Shown one piece after another: positions 62,113-64,000 of a stretch of 64,000 nucleotides of DNA (within the stretch, counting starts at the first letter, position 1; every line of letters starts with the position of its first letter). Both the position numbers and the translations under genes were made by a program. A model generated the notes under the pieces. It worked only from the letters and a program-made list of their open reading frames with translations, did no database searches and was not told where the DNA came from. Source of the DNA: Zwartia hollandica. Its GTDB lineage: Bacteria > Pseudomonadota > Gammaproteobacteria > Burkholderiales > Burkholderiaceae_B. The stretch spans positions 625,696 to 689,695 of the forward strand of contig NZ_JAHXRI010000006.1 of NCBI RefSeq assembly GCF_019923725.1. Reading direction: 5' to 3'.

Positions 62113-64000
62113 ATGAGCGTATTTTCGACATTTATCGAGCTGTGTAGCGTTGGTCGTGCTCGGCAACTAGACCCACTGGGATCTGCGCTGAACACCCTGA
62201 TATCGATTGCGCTCGCGGTTGGTTTTTTCGCAATTGCCGCTGGCGTTTATGTTGATCAAACGATCGCCTTACATATTTTCCTTGGCGGTACCCTAACGCT
62301 TGTATTTTTAAACACGACAGGGAACGCTCGCCGCCCACAAACTTCGTCGTTTATTTCGTACGGACTGGCATTATGCTCAACCTTGGCCTGTCTGTACTTC
62401 GTCGTAATGGGCGAAGCACATAGCAACCGACTGCCAGTACTTGACGCACTGACGGGCTGGGATATGGTTTTTTCGTTGATGCTGATTGTTCTGGTCCTTG
62501 AAGCGACACGTCGCACAATCGGCATTGTGCTAGTTGCGCTCGTTGGTATTTTTCTGATCTATGCCTTGATTGGCGGAGACATTGGTGGTGGCTTCTCTCA
62601 TCGCGGCATGGGCTTAGAGGAGATGCTTGACCACCTTGTTTTTACCACCAATGGTCTTTTTGGCCCCGCGCTCGAAGTGGCTGCCTTTTTGGTTTTCATC
62701 TTCGTCCTCTTTGGCGCAATCTTTGATCGTTTTGGTGGAGCGGACTTCTTCTACGATATCTCCAACGCGCTGGTCGGCAAGCAGGTCGGTGGCAGTGCAA
62801 AGGTTGCTGTCGTGTCCTCTGGACTGTACGGGTCGGTATCAGGCTCACCGACGGCAGATGTTGTCACAACAGGCTCTTTCACTATTCCGTTGATGGTGAA
62901 AACTGGCTTTACCAAAACCAGGGCCGCAGCGATTGAGGCCGCCGCATCGACTGGCGGTTCAATCCTTCCTCCTGTCATGGGATCTGCCGCATTTTTAATG
63001 AGTGACTTCACCGGCATCCCCTACGGAACAATTGCTGCAGCTGCGGCAATTCCCGCCTTGCTATATTACTTTTGCATATACACCAGCGTATCCCTGTACG
63101 CGAGCAAAACAAATATTGCTGTCATGAACCAAGGAGTAATTCCCTCGGCTGGGACCGTCTTGAAGCGCGACTGGGTATATCTGATACCGCTTGTTACCAT
63201 TGCTTGGGCGGTCTTGGCATTAAATCGTCCCTCTTACGCCGGCGCTCTTGCCTGCGCCGCTATTGTTCCGGTGATGCTGTTAAAAACCAGACCTCGGTCT
63301 GATATTTTCCCTAGACTGATCAAAAGCTTAAGTGATGGGATCTCTCGGGTACTTACTGTCGGCGTGGCATGCGCTGCGGCGGGACTTGTGATCGGTACGT
63401 TATCGATGACAGACCTAACTGGCAAGATCAGCTCTGCCTTGTTTGCAATGGCCCAAGGAAATTTTCTGCTGACGATCTCTACTGCCGTGGGTGTCATTAT
63501 TATTTTAGGTATGGGAATGCCCGTTCCTGCCGTTTATGCATTGGCGGCTGTGCTTGCAGCGCCAGCACTTATTGCGCTCGACATCCAGACGTTACCGGCA
63601 CATTTGCTCATAGTCTACTTCGCTGCGGTATCGGCGATTACCCCGCCTGTCGCAGTCGCGGCCTTCGCCGCTGCATCCATCGCACAAGCCAATCCGATGC
63701 GAATCGGTTTTCTAGCCTGCCGAATCGCAATTGTTGCCTTCGTCATTCCCTTTGTTTTTATTGTGCAGCCTGCATTGCTGATGATTGGCTCACCGATAGA
63801 AATTATTTCTGTCACCCTGTACGCTCTTCTCGGCTGTCTATGCTTAACAGCGATGTTCGAGGGGTATCTGTTTGGTCACGTGGGTCGATTAGAAAAACTT
63901 GTTTTCCTGGGCGTCGCCCTTCTACTTTTCGCACCGATCGGACACTACAGACTCCTGCCCTTTGCACTTATGCTCATTTATCTATATTGGAAGCGTCGAA
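62113..64000 (+). CDS. TRAP transporter fused permease subunit (3' truncated by window edge)
   Basis: The frame from ATG 62113 is open to the last base, giving at least 629 residues; the stop is outside. Many hydrophobic helices are visible. The DctM-type signature GSVSGSPTADVVTTGSFTIP and the following EAAASTGGSILPPVMGSAAF (about residues 236-290) identify a 4TM+12TM fused TRAP permease as used with TAXI receptors. It is an inner-membrane Na+- or H+-coupled importer. A conserved second-half motif GMGMPVPAVYALAAV also fits. Confidence 0.93.
   Translation, partial: MSVFSTFIELCSVGRARQLDPLGSALNTLISIALAVGFFAIAAGVYVDQTIALHIFLGGTLTLVFLNTTGNARRPQTSSFISYGLALCSTLACLYFVVMGEAHSNRLPVLDALTGWDMVFSLMLIVLVLEATRRTIGIVLVALVGIFLIYALIGGDIGGGFSHRGMGLEEMLDHLVFTTNGLFGPALEVAAFLVFIFVLFGAIFDRFGGADFFYDISNALVGKQVGGSAKVAVVSSGLYGSVSGSPTADVVTTGSFTIPLMVKTGFTKTRAAAIEAAASTGGSILPPVMGSAAFLMSDFTGIPYGTIAAAAAIPALLYYFCIYTSVSLYASKTNIAVMNQGVIPSAGTVLKRDWVYLIPLVTIAWAVLALNRPSYAGALACAAIVPVMLLKTRPRSDIFPRLIKSLSDGISRVLTVGVACAAAGLVIGTLSMTDLTGKISSALFAMAQGNFLLTISTAVGVIIILGMGMPVPAVYALAAVLAAPALIALDIQTLPAHLLIVYFAAVSAITPPVAVAAFAAASIAQANPMRIGFLACRIAIVAFVIPFVFIVQPALLMIGSPIEIISVTLYALLGCLCLTAMFEGYLFGHVGRLEKLVFLGVALLLFAPIGHYRLLPFALMLIYLYWKRR

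Overview
The window reads as chromosomal DNA of a mid-GC betaproteobacterium, most likely Burkholderiales and Alcaligenaceae-like. The main evidence is eight paralogous Bug/TctC-type periplasmic tripartite-tricarboxylate receptors scattered through small catabolic operons, a genome habit typical of that group. Companion genes fit the same picture: a two-component aconitase X, RraA-like aldolase, isochorismatase-like hydrolase, TAXI-TRAP transporter and a Burkholderiales-type 124-aa conserved protein. No rRNA, complete tRNA, IS element or CRISPR array was seen. Genes are dense, with short gaps and several 4-bp ATGA overlaps.

Layout. 0-4.8 kb: end of an MFS transporter, beta-carbonic anhydrase, a lipoprotein, two SDR dehydrogenases, and a TerC/Alx-type membrane protein preceded by a yybP-ykoY-type (manganese) riboswitch. 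4.8-8.9 kb: quinone oxidoreductase plus Bug pair, cytochrome b561, Na+/solute symporter. 8.9-12.3 kb: a zinc-uptake-like operon (outer-membrane porin, ZnuA, ZnuB, with no ATPase gene) behind a promoter covered by a perfect 10-2-10 palindrome. 12.3-22.9 kb: Ldh2-family dehydrogenase plus Bug, a KefB/YbaL antiporter, and operons pairing Bug receptors with hydrolases, RidA and PhzF-like proteins.

22.9-31 kb: a long minus-strand catabolic cluster (AcnX large and small subunits, Bug, RraA-like aldolase, GNAT, split ThDP decarboxylase, ketopantoate-reductase-like enzyme, VOC protein, ModA-like binding protein, YdcZ transporter, Tat-type Bug). Its substrate is not obvious and it is the best candidate for an undescribed pathway. 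31-41 kb: two ion channels, an Ntn amide hydrolase, a YtcJ-like amidohydrolase, a DJ-1/isonitrile-hydratase-like protein, an OsmC-YcaO fusion, a HAD phosphatase and a secreted lipase. 41-46.6 kb: cupin, KatG, SbtA-like permease, conserved Cys-rich protein, Tat-exported patatin. 46.6-52.9 kb: isochorismatase/HIBADH/Bug/SDR operon, double cupin, SnoaL-like protein and another Bug.

52.9-61 kb looks like a patchwork. Two related sequences derived from a tRNA 3' end (probably tRNA-Phe) plus its terminator lie in direct orientation about 3.9 kb apart, flanking DUF4239, Dps, a Ca2+/H+ antiporter and an ATP-grasp ligase. They are followed by a repeat-rich autotransporter and a 674-bp gap with a decayed coding remnant. 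The window ends in a TAXI-TRAP uptake operon preceded by a perfect palindrome, with the fused permease running off the edge.
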